A stretch of DNA of 20,550 nucleotides from 2-01-FULL-39-33 sp964361645 (lineage in GTDB: Bacteria; Patescibacteriota; Patescibacteriia; 2-01-FULL-39-33). The position numbers and the translations under genes were made by a program. The notes beneath the pieces are model-generated. The model saw only the letters and a program-made list of their open reading frames with translations, had not been told where the DNA came from and did no database searches. Location: assembly GCA_964361645.1 (NCBI GenBank), contig CAYIBK010000017.1, positions 1-20,550 of the forward strand. Reading direction: 5' to 3'. Positions 7,458-13,574 of the stretch are shown here, one piece after another (position 1 is the first letter of the stretch; each line of letters starts with the position of its first letter).

Positions 7458-7595
7458 ACCCTGTTAAATAAGATTTAATATTACTTTTATGTATTTTAAT
7501 TTAAATATTTTTTAATCAAATTATAGGGAGTTTTTTAGACACTACTTAAATCTAATTTTAATTTTATTAATAAAATTAAAATTATTTAACAGGGT
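7458..7595. repeat. MITE-like element with 14-bp terminal inverted repeats
   Basis: ACCCTGTTAAATAA at 7458-7471 is the exact inverted copy of TTATTTAACAGGGT at 7582-7595, enclosing 110 AT-rich bases. Inside the right end lies a perfect 30-base palindrome (7554-7583; half-site AATTTTAATTTTATT), able to fold as a 15-bp hairpin and possibly ending uvrC transcription. The right repeat supplies the last codons and stop of uvrC. No transposase gene and no clear target duplication are seen. The same end sequence flanks the insert inside the start of uvrC. Confidence 0.7.
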
Positions 7596-8823
7596 AAACC
7601 GCATAAAACCTTTTTCTTCTTTTTCTACCACTAGCCGAATTACCAAAACGATGAGCTTCATCTCTCACTCTAGTTAATACTCCTCTCTGCGATTGCGCCA
7701 ATTCTATAATAGCTTTACTAGTTTTATTAGGAAAAACCATCCTGTCTCCGGCTAATTTAGACAAGCCGATTATCGGAATATTAATATTGATATTCTTTAA
7801 AACTTTGTTTATATAATCAATCTGCGGTTTCCCCCCGTCAATTAAAATCAAATTGGGCCAAGGCCATTCCAGATGTTTAAATCTTCTTCTAACTATTTCC
7901 TCTAGAGCGCGTAAATCATCGTTAGCTGGAGCTGCCTTAATATTAAACAAACGATATTGATCTTTGGCTAATTGACCATCAATTACCACCGACATCGCCC
8001 CAACAGTTTCTTTACCGGTAAAATGGGAAATGTCATAACCCTCTATTCTATTTTTAGCCGGGATGTCATTTAATTCATCTCTGGTAATTAGAGTGACATC
8101 CTGAATATTTTTAAGCGTCTTAGCCAATTGAGGATTGGCTTTTTTTAATTTTTTGAGCAATCTTTTCTTCTCGCCTTTAAAAAGTAGGGTTATATTCTGA
8201 ATATTTTTCTTATAATCATTTTTGGTAATTTTACCCACACAAGTTCCCGGACAAAGTCCGACTTGGTAATCAAAACAAGGATGGCCGGAATTAGGCGTGC
8301 AAGTGCTATAGGGAAAAATGCGCCTAATAAGCCTGAGTGTATTTTTTAATAAAGTGGCATTTTGGTATGGACCAAAAATGTAAGCAGAAGAAGTAGGAAA
8401 TTTCTTCAGCTCCCTTTCCCTCACAATAATCGGGTAAGCATAATCTTTCTTGGAAATCACCACAAAAACAAAAGACCGATGATCTTTATCTTTGACGTTA
8501 TATTTGGGCCAATGCTTTTTAATCAGATTAGCTTCTAAAATTATAGCTTCTAAGACCGTATCGGTTTTTTGATGTTTGATATTCTTGGCTAAAAAAACCA
8601 TCTCGGCAATCCGAGAATCAATGTCTTTTCTAAAATATTGTAAAACACGCTTTTTTAAACTGGTGGCCCGGCCAATATAAATAATCTCACCCCTTGAGCC
8701 GATAAACATATAGACACCTGGAGATAGGGGTAAATTGCTTGCCCTGTTAAATAAATTTGCCTTAAGCAAATTTTCCGCTAAGCGGGATTTAACAGGGTGG
8801 ACTTTTTCTTTTAACTTTTTCAT
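7582..8823 (-). CDS. uvrC: UvrC, excinuclease subunit, short form lacking UVR and HhH domains
   Basis: UvrC makes both cuts beside a DNA lesion in nucleotide excision repair. Residues 34-115 form the GIY-YIG nuclease (GVYMF, IIYIG, and Glu97 in IILEANLI) for the 3' cut. A four-Cys cluster follows (Cys175, 183, 191, 195), the usual iron-sulfur site. Residues 259-395 are the RNase H-like nuclease for the 5' cut: GYDISHF (Asp264), LIDGGKPQ (Asp329) and RDEAHRF (His391). The protein is only 413 residues against about 600 in E. coli. The UVR domain expected near 205-240 is not recognisable, and the C-terminal helix-hairpin-helix pair is absent. Residues 9-28 come from an in-frame palindromic insert, and the final YPVK and stop lie in a repeat end. 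It is probably still active because all nuclease residues are present. Confidence 0.92.
   Translation of the reverse strand: MKKLKEKVHPVKSRLAENLLKANLFNRASNLPLSPGVYMFIGSRGEIIYIGRATSLKKRVLQYFRKDIDSRIAEMVFLAKNIKHQKTDTVLEAIILEANLIKKHWPKYNVKDKDHRSFVFVVISKKDYAYPIIVRERELKKFPTSSAYIFGPYQNATLLKNTLRLIRRIFPYSTCTPNSGHPCFDYQVGLCPGTCVGKITKNDYKKNIQNITLLFKGEKKRLLKKLKKANPQLAKTLKNIQDVTLITRDELNDIPAKNRIEGYDISHFTGKETVGAMSVVIDGQLAKDQYRLFNIKAAPANDDLRALEEIVRRRFKHLEWPWPNLILIDGGKPQIDYINKVLKNININIPIIGLSKLAGDRMVFPNKTSKAIIELAQSQRGVLTRVRDEAHRFGNSASGRKRRKRFYAVYPVK
8742..8797. repeat. Nested palindromic element inside uvrC N-terminus
   Basis: CCCTGTTAAAT (8742-8752) and ATTTAACAGGG (8787-8797) are inverted ends. Between them lie two smaller palindromes, AAATTTGC-CTTAA-GCAAATTT and CCGC-TAA-GCGG. 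The element is read in frame and adds about 20 residues (from HPVK to FNRA) before the conserved LPLSPGVYMF. Its ends match those of the repeat at 7458-7595. Confidence 0.8.
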
Positions 8824-8841
8824 ATATAAATTACGTTACTA

Positions 8842-8870
8842 TTGACAAAAACTATTAACTATGATATAAT
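8842..8870 (+). promoter_or_regulatory. Perfect consensus promoter with extended -10
   Basis: TTGACA (8842-8847), 17-bp spacer, TATAAT (8865-8870), preceded by TG at the extended -10 position. Both hexamers are exact. Transcript start is expected near 8877, about 36 bases before the small membrane protein gene. This is the strongest promoter seen in the window. Confidence 0.9.
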
Positions 8871-8912
8871 GGGGATGTCTTGTACAGTCAAATAACCAAG
8901 GGGAGATGCGAA

Positions 8913-9068
8913 ATGATGATGTTTATTTCATTCTTTTTCTCCGGCGCTCTAATAGGCTCCGGTAGCCAAGTTCTATTTAGTAAAAATCCAATTTACCCCA
9001 AAGAAATTGCTGCTATATTGATATTGGTTGGTATTGTACTTTTGATAATAATTTCAATATATTTGTAA
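8913..9068 (+). CDS. Tiny two-helix membrane protein
   Basis: A 51-residue hydrophobic protein with two likely membrane segments (about FISFFFSGALIGSGSQVLF and IAAILILVGIVLLIIISIYL) joined by a short polar loop SKNPIYPKE. No family is recognised. An upstream TTG at 8880 would extend it, but AAGGGGAG at 8898-8905 sits 7 bases before ATG 8913, which decides the start. Two further ATG codons follow directly. It is driven by a perfect consensus promoter and followed by a strong terminator, so it is probably abundant. Small size and hydrophobicity could fit a stress peptide, a membrane toxin or a holin-like protein, but nothing proves any of these. Confidence 0.65.
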   Translation: MMMFISFFFSGALIGSGSQVLFSKNPIYPKEIAAILILVGIVLLIIISIYL

Positions 9069-9080
9069 CTTTCAAACCCG

Positions 9081-9119
9081 GGACTCTAGCGAGAATTCAT
9101 TCGCTAAAGTCCTTTTTTA
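9081..9119 (+). terminator. Strong rho-independent terminator
   Basis: GGACTCTAGCGA, loop, TCGCTAAAGTCC (12-bp stem with one mismatch), then TTTTTT. It separates the two small membrane protein genes. Confidence 0.9.
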
Positions 9120-9132
9120 TTTATTTTAAAAT

Positions 9133-9141
9133 TGCTATACT
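9133..9141 (+). promoter_or_regulatory. Extended -10 promoter of second small membrane gene
   Basis: TGCTATACT fits the extended -10 TGnTATAAT with one change. The -35 region is a T-run from the preceding terminator, so strength is uncertain. Transcription would start just at the ribosome binding site. Confidence 0.45.
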
Positions 9142-9161
9142 CTTATTCGGAGGATAAAATC

Positions 9162-9353
9162 ATGCAATTAGCACACGACTTGCTTTGGGCTATCGGTTTT
9201 GGTTTAATGATAATGAGTATAGGCTATACTATCAGACTCCATAAGGAGAAAGATGATAATAGCCAGTTTAAAATTCCACTGGATACACTAATCACTTTTA
9301 TCATCGGAATTGTTATGTACTTTATTAGTTTCTACATCCCTATTATACGCTAA
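9162..9353 (+). CDS. Tiny two-helix membrane protein
   Basis: A 63-residue protein with two membrane segments (about residues 6-24, LLWAIGFGLMIMSIGYTI, and about 44-62, ending IVMYFISFYIPII) and a charged loop HKEKDDNSQFK between them. CGGAGG at 9148-9153, 8 bases upstream, fixes ATG 9162 rather than the upstream codon at 9132. It is about as small as the preceding protein and has the same two-helix plan, but the sequences are not clearly homologous. Function unknown. The stop codon lies inside the terminator stem. Confidence 0.65.
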   Translation: MQLAHDLLWAIGFGLMIMSIGYTIRLHKEKDDNSQFKIPLDTLITFIIGIVMYFISFYIPIIR

Positions 9354-9365
9354 TAGGGATTTTTT
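9336..9365 (+). terminator. Rho-independent terminator overlapping the coding end
   Basis: ATCCCTATTA, loop TACGC, TAATAGGGAT: a perfect 10-bp stem followed by TTTTTATTTA. The left arm encodes the last residues of the membrane protein. Confidence 0.9.
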
Positions 9366-9410
9366 ATTTAATATTTTTATTTATATTATTAAATACCTTG
9401 TTTATATCAA

Positions 9411-9450
9411 ATGAGATTGCTTCACTTCATTTCATTACGCTCGCAATGAC
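9411..9450. repeat. Copy of dispersed GTCATTGCGAG...AGCAATCTCA repeat
   Basis: Plus strand reads GAGATTGCTTC at the left and GCTCGCAATGAC at the right. This is one of at least six copies in the window; it lies in the 300-base gap (9371-9670) between the small membrane genes and uvrA, which otherwise holds only AT-rich DNA and a second copy. Confidence 0.85.
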
Positions 9451-9560
9451 AATATATTTTGAGCGCTAAATTTTTCATATACTCGACTTTCTATTTATAA
9501 TAAATTTAAATAAAATCAGACGAACATTAAAAAATATTGTGATAATTTTACATATTCATA

Positions 9561-9634
9561 GAAAAAGAAAAGTGTGAATCAATACATGAGATTGCTTCAC
9601 TGCGTTCGCAATGACAGTAAAATAAACACTGGAT
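9561..9634. repeat. 74-bp repeat shared by uvrA and uvrB 3' flanks, copy 1
   Basis: Nearly identical to 13451-13524, differing only in about four bases near AGTGTGA. It includes a core copy of the GAGATTGCTTC...GCAATGAC repeat (9588-9615) and ends AAATAAACACTGGAT. It lies 37 bases beyond the uvrA stop. The next 25 bases, up to 9659, resemble the widespread GATCAAGTCGAGGATGACAG repeat end. Confidence 0.85.
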
Positions 9635-9670
9635 ACCCGATCAAGTCGAGGATGACAGATAAAAAGATAA

Positions 9671-12343
9671 TTATTTCAAATAATCCTTTAAATATTTACC
9701 GGTCACACTTTTTTCATCTCTAATAATTTCTTCCGGCGTACCCTTGGCCACAACATATCCTCCCCTGTCCCCGCCCTCTGGGCCCAAATCAATGACATAA
9801 TCAGAAGCATGAATAATATGCATATTATGTTCTATCACCGCAATGCTATTTTGCCGATCAATTAATTTGTTCAACACTTGAAGCAATAATTCAATATCAT
9901 GATAATGAAGACCCACCGTTGGCTCATCCAGAAGATATAAAGTTTTCCGACCTAAAGTATGAGTAAGCTCACGAGCTAATTTTATTCTCTGCGCCTCACC
10001 TCCGGAAAGCGTGGTAGCGCTTTGGCCTAATTGCAAATAACCTAAACCAACTTCCTGTAAAACTTTTAGTTTATCAGTAATCTGATAGTGAGTGTCAAAG
10101 TAGCCAATGGCTTCATCAATAGTCAAAGCTAAAACCTCGGAGATATTTTTGCCCTTGTATTTGACCTGCAGAGTTTCGCGATTAAATCTCTTGCCATGAC
10201 AGACTTCACACTCCACTGTCACTGCCGGTAAAAAATGCATTTCAATTAGATTAGAACCGGCGCCATCGCAAGCTTCACAGCGTCCGCCCGGGCGATTAAA
10301 AGAAAATCTGGAAAGCGTATAACCCTTTTCACGGGATTGAGGCAGTAGGGCGAAGAAATCCCTGATCGGCGTAAAAATACCGGTATAAGTGGCTGGATTT
10401 GATCTAGGAGTACGGCCGATGGGTGATTGATTCACTATAACCACTCGATTAATATAATCAGTACCCATAATTTTAGCCACATCCTCCAATTCTTCTTTTT
10501 TGACATTAGAAGCCATCCGCGGATTGGCTTTTATCTTCTGGACATTTTTGTATAAGACATCATAAAGAAGTGATGATTTGCCGCTACCTGAAACACCAGT
10601 GATACAAACCATTTTCCTCAGCGGTATATACACTTGGACATTTTTCAAATTATTAGCTCGGGCACCGATAATTTTAATCGCTTCACTGGTATTGGTTCGC
10701 CTATGAGAAGCAGTTTCAATAAATCTATCCCCACGCAAATATTCTAAAGTTAAAGATTTTTGAGGATTATTTTTTTTGAGCAATTCCTTGGTTTCACCTA
10801 TGGCTACCACTTCCCCGCCATGCCGGCCAGCCAATGGCCCTAAATCAACTAAAAAATCAGAAGCCCTAATGGTTCTTTCATCATGCTCCACGATAATTAC
10901 CGAGTTGCCCTGATCTTTTAAAGATTTTAAAGTCTGGATTAATCTTTCTGTATCCCTTTCATGCAATCCAATAGTCGGCTCATCTAAAACATACAAAGTT
11001 CTTGATAAATGAGATCCGATTTGCGAGCCCAATCTGATTCTTTGCGCTTCTCCGCCCGATAGTGTTTCGGCTTCACGGCTTAACGATAAATAATTCAAGC
11101 CAACTTGAAGCAGAAAATCCAAACGATCGCCGATTTCAATCACCACATTTTCGGCAATTTCTTTTTGCCGAGCAGTCATCTTATTATGATAAGCCACAAA
11201 AAAATCATAGGCATGCTCAATCGACATGGCGCTGACTTCAGCAATATTTTTGCCATTAATTCTAACTGACAAAGACTCATCTCGCAGTCTTTTCCCCTGA
11301 CAATTGGGGCATGGCTCAACCGCTTTCTCATATTGATTTTGATATTCCCCCACTTCTTTGCCCTCATCATCAAATTTCTTTTTATTTTCCCATAATTCTA
11401 ACCTACCTAACCCATGGCACTTTACACAGGCACCATGGGGGCTATTAAAAGAAAATAATCTTGGTTCCACTTCTGGGAAAGCAAAGCCGTCATTAGGACA
11501 TGTCCAATTAGAAGATAATAGGAATTCTGATGACGCCCCATCCTTACCAAGGAGTGGATTAGGGGTGGTTGCCGTAGTTTTTGGCAAACCCCTCCCTGCC
11601 CTCCCCTCACCAAGGGGAGGGTTATTTTTAAACAAAGCCACTGCCAAACCATTGGCGTAATTAATAGCATTTTCCACCGCCTCTGATAATCTTCCTTCAT
11701 CTGTAATCATCACCTTATCAATCACAATCTCAATACTATGCTTGCTGTGTCTGGCTAATTTTACTTTTTCATGAAGCGAATAAAACTTGCCATCTATTCT
11801 AGCCTCCCCAAATCCTAAAGCTAAATAATCGTAAAGCAGTTGATAATATTCCCCTTTTCTATCCACCACCACTGGAGCTAAAATTGTGACATATTCTTCA
11901 TCTAATTCTTTGGCACGTGATTTAATGATATCAATCATTTCATCGAGTGCCAGTTTATCAATTTTATGATCACATTTAGGACAATATACTTCTCCTAATC
12001 TGGCGTATAAAACGCGCAAGTAATCATAAATTTCTGTTAAAGTTCCCACGGTTGAACGAGGATTATGTGATAGGGCTTTTTGATCTATAGAAATAGAAGG
12101 AGCTAAACCAATTATTTCATCTACATCAGCGGGTTTCATTTGGCCTAAGAATTGCCGGGCATAAGGTGATAAAGATTCGATATAACGTCTTTGCCCTTCG
12201 GCAAAAATAGTGTCAAAGGCCAAGGAAGATTTGCCACTGCCAGAAACACCGGTAAAGACCACTAATTTATTATGTGGTATTTCCAGACTGATATTTTTTA
12301 AATTGTGCACCCGCGCCCCGCGGATAATTATGCTATCTTTCAT
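9671..12343 (-). CDS. uvrA: UvrA, excinuclease ABC ATPase subunit
   Basis: UvrA finds DNA damage and loads UvrB. The 890-residue protein has two ABC-type ATPase halves: Walker A GVSGSGKSS (about residues 32-40) and a second one (about 584-592), each with a signature LSGGEAQRI and Walker B YVLDEPTIGLH or YLLDEPTVGLH. The second zinc finger is complete (GRCEACDGAG and CEVCHGKRF). In the first zinc finger one Cys is replaced: WTCPND instead of C-x-x-C, while its partner pair CVKC remains. Residues 241-273 are an in-frame insert from a GC-rich palindromic repeat, placed just before that finger. A minus-strand TATAAT (12369-12364) gives a leader of about 14 bases without Shine-Dalgarno sequence. 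Other features are normal, so it is expected to work. Confidence 0.96.
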   Translation of the reverse strand: MKDSIIIRGARVHNLKNISLEIPHNKLVVFTGVSGSGKSSLAFDTIFAEGQRRYIESLSPYARQFLGQMKPADVDEIIGLAPSISIDQKALSHNPRSTVGTLTEIYDYLRVLYARLGEVYCPKCDHKIDKLALDEMIDIIKSRAKELDEEYVTILAPVVVDRKGEYYQLLYDYLALGFGEARIDGKFYSLHEKVKLARHSKHSIEIVIDKVMITDEGRLSEAVENAINYANGLAVALFKNNPPLGEGRAGRGLPKTTATTPNPLLGKDGASSEFLLSSNWTCPNDGFAFPEVEPRLFSFNSPHGACVKCHGLGRLELWENKKKFDDEGKEVGEYQNQYEKAVEPCPNCQGKRLRDESLSVRINGKNIAEVSAMSIEHAYDFFVAYHNKMTARQKEIAENVVIEIGDRLDFLLQVGLNYLSLSREAETLSGGEAQRIRLGSQIGSHLSRTLYVLDEPTIGLHERDTERLIQTLKSLKDQGNSVIIVEHDERTIRASDFLVDLGPLAGRHGGEVVAIGETKELLKKNNPQKSLTLEYLRGDRFIETASHRRTNTSEAIKIIGARANNLKNVQVYIPLRKMVCITGVSGSGKSSLLYDVLYKNVQKIKANPRMASNVKKEELEDVAKIMGTDYINRVVIVNQSPIGRTPRSNPATYTGIFTPIRDFFALLPQSREKGYTLSRFSFNRPGGRCEACDGAGSNLIEMHFLPAVTVECEVCHGKRFNRETLQVKYKGKNISEVLALTIDEAIGYFDTHYQITDKLKVLQEVGLGYLQLGQSATTLSGGEAQRIKLARELTHTLGRKTLYLLDEPTVGLHYHDIELLLQVLNKLIDRQNSIAVIEHNMHIIHASDYVIDLGPEGGDRGGYVVAKGTPEEIIRDEKSVTGKYLKDYLK
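11525..11623. repeat. GC-rich palindromic repeat inserted in frame in uvrA
   Basis: Ninety-nine bases, 33 codons, coding residues 241-273 (from NPPLGEG to GASSE). It contains the palindrome CCCTCCCC...GGGGAGGG and is far richer in G+C than flanking DNA. Ordinary UvrA has no such stretch between the AVALF-like strand and the first zinc finger. Residues are low in secondary structure propensity (Pro, Gly, Thr), fitting a tolerated surface loop. Confidence 0.7.
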
Positions 12344-12363
12344 TAAGTTGACATTTTATGATA

Positions 12364-12401
12364 ATTATAATAGGATTTAATTTGATTTTGAACCTTATAA
12401 T
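12364..12401. promoter_or_regulatory. Divergent promoter region, uvrA / small hypothetical genes
   Basis: Minus strand: -10 TATAAT (12369-12364) with a poor -35 TTCAAA 17 bases upstream, for uvrA. Plus strand: TATAAT (12396-12401) for the gene at 12480, without a good -35. The two start signals are back to back. Assignments rest on the -10 boxes only. Confidence 0.45.
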
Positions 12402-12479
12402 TTAGTATTATTATTGTGATACGAACAATTATTGTACCACCTAACCTATTGATGGTCAATAGAAAGGAGGGAATCACTA

Positions 12480-12917
12480 ATGAACTCTAAAATATCTAAG
12501 AAGCCATTTGTTAAGGTAGAAATTACCGATGATAACATGTCGGGAAAAATGCTATCATTGAAACTGGAAGCGTTCTGTGAAACAGAGCCGTCTGTATTAC
12601 TTTGGGAAATGAGTTTTATAGCAGCTCCCGTAAGGCAATATAGAGACATAAACGGGCAAGAGCTTGAAACTTCTGGCAGTGATTGGGTGATTGATTTCCA
12701 TATCATTAGATCAAATACGATTTTAGAAAACGGTTTATTTGATGGTGTAGCCATTATTGCCGGGCGCATCAAAAATTCTCTGGAAATGATAAATGGCCAA
12801 TCGCAACCTGTTTATCTATTGTCTTTACAATCACGATCAATAAGGGGAGAAAAAACATTTACCTCCGCCATAGATCTTTGGAAAACACTTACTAATTTGG
12901 GCATTAGAAAATCTTAA
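12480..12917 (+). CDS. Hypothetical protein, 145 residues
   Basis: I do not recognise this soluble protein. It alternates short beta-like strands (FVKVEITDD, LSLKLEAF, WEMSFIAAPVRQY, WVIDFHIIRSN, GVAIIAGRIK, PVYLLSLQSRS) and ends in a helix-like DLWKTLTNLGI, suggesting a compact beta-rich fold. There is no signal peptide or membrane segment. AAGGAGG at 12464-12470, 9 bases upstream, gives strong support for the start. It precedes the next small gene by 52 bases with a shared terminator, so the two form a pair. It may be an accessory gene between uvrA and uvrB. Confidence 0.7.
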   Translation: MNSKISKKPFVKVEITDDNMSGKMLSLKLEAFCETEPSVLLWEMSFIAAPVRQYRDINGQELETSGSDWVIDFHIIRSNTILENGLFDGVAIIAGRIKNSLEMINGQSQPVYLLSLQSRSIRGEKTFTSAIDLWKTLTNLGIRKS

Positions 12918-12969
12918 ACGGTAAAAAATAATTAACACTGGCCTAATTACAACCCAAGGAGAATAAACC

Positions 12970-13218
12970 ATGACTCAAGAAGAATTTATCGATAAACATG
13001 GTAAAGAAGCCTGGAAACAACTAGTAGAACCAAAACAATTACATCAGAGAAATAAAGTGTTAAGAGCCAATGCTAATGCTATTGTACACTGTGATGTTAT
13101 ATTGCCAATGCTTAGTTTACTTGGCTTCAAAACCGGAAGCTTATTGTGGGCAAAGCATATAATAGAAAATGTTTTGTCAGAGACGGAGGAATCGGTGCAA
13201 GATATGACTGGTTATTGA
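12970..13218 (+). CDS. Hypothetical protein, 82 residues
   Basis: An unrecognised, mainly helical small protein. It opens with a charged helix MTQEEFIDKHGKEAWKQL, has a basic middle (HQRNKVLRANANAIVH) and a more hydrophobic stretch (VILPMLSLLGFKTGSLLWAKHI), and ends acidic (SETEESVQDM). AAGGAG at 12956-12961, 8 bases before the ATG, supports the start. It is likely translated from the same mRNA as the 145-residue gene. A toxin-antitoxin-like arrangement of two small genes is conceivable but no known toxin motif is visible. Confidence 0.65.
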   Translation: MTQEEFIDKHGKEAWKQLVEPKQLHQRNKVLRANANAIVHCDVILPMLSLLGFKTGSLLWAKHIIENVLSETEESVQDMTGY

Positions 13219-13239
13219 ATTATTATTTTGTTCTTTCTT

Positions 13240-13268
13240 AAACCACCATTAGGTGGTTTTTTATTTTC
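13240..13268 (+). terminator. Rho-independent terminator
   Basis: AAACCACC, loop ATTA, GGTGGTTT, then TTATTTT. It closes the two-gene hypothetical unit. Confidence 0.9.
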
Positions 13269-13287
13269 AATTATAATAATAATTTAT

Positions 13288-13415
13288 GCGAGCCTTTAAA
13301 AATTTAGTGTCAAAATTTATGCTAAGCGAGTGTTAAGAGCCAACTCAGGAGCGAAGCGACATTTGTTGGCTTAGCGAGCGTGCTGAAATTTTGCCTTAAT
13401 TTTTAACCAGCTCGC
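13288..13415. repeat. Large imperfect inverted repeat
   Basis: The left arm (13288-13330) starts GCGAGCC and ends GCTAAGCGAG; the right arm (about 13370-13415) is its imperfect inverse, ending CCAGCTCGC. The centre (13337-13370) holds a smaller palindrome, GCCAAC...GTTGGC. Whole element about 128 bases, without coding potential. It resembles a miniature mobile element or a cruciform-forming repeat. Together with the copies to its right it fills the 356-base gap before uvrB. Confidence 0.65.
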
Positions 13416-13436
13416 GACTTTTTCTTTTGGCACAGC

Positions 13437-13461
13437 TTTTCTTTTTCCTAGAAAAAGAAAA
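13437..13461. repeat. Perfect 11-bp stem palindrome
   Basis: TTTTCTTTTTC, loop CTA, GAAAAAGAAAA. The right arm is the start of the 74-bp repeat; the copy near uvrA has the right arm but not the left arm. Confidence 0.7.
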
Positions 13462-13524
13462 GTGTGAGTAAATACATGAGATTGCTTCACTGCGTTCGCA
13501 ATGACAGTAAAATAAACACTGGAT
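13451..13524. repeat. 74-bp repeat shared by uvrA and uvrB 3' flanks, copy 2
   Basis: Near-identical to 9561-9634, with the GAGATTGCTTC...GCAATGAC core at 13478-13505. It lies about 50 bases beyond the uvrB stop. It is followed at 13526-13562 by a GC-rich palindrome (CCTGCC-TACC-GGCAGG) flanked by TTCCC and GGGAA. Confidence 0.85.
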
Positions 13525-13574
13525 TCCCACCCCTGCCTACCGGCAGGCAGGTACGCGGGAATAACAACGGGTAA

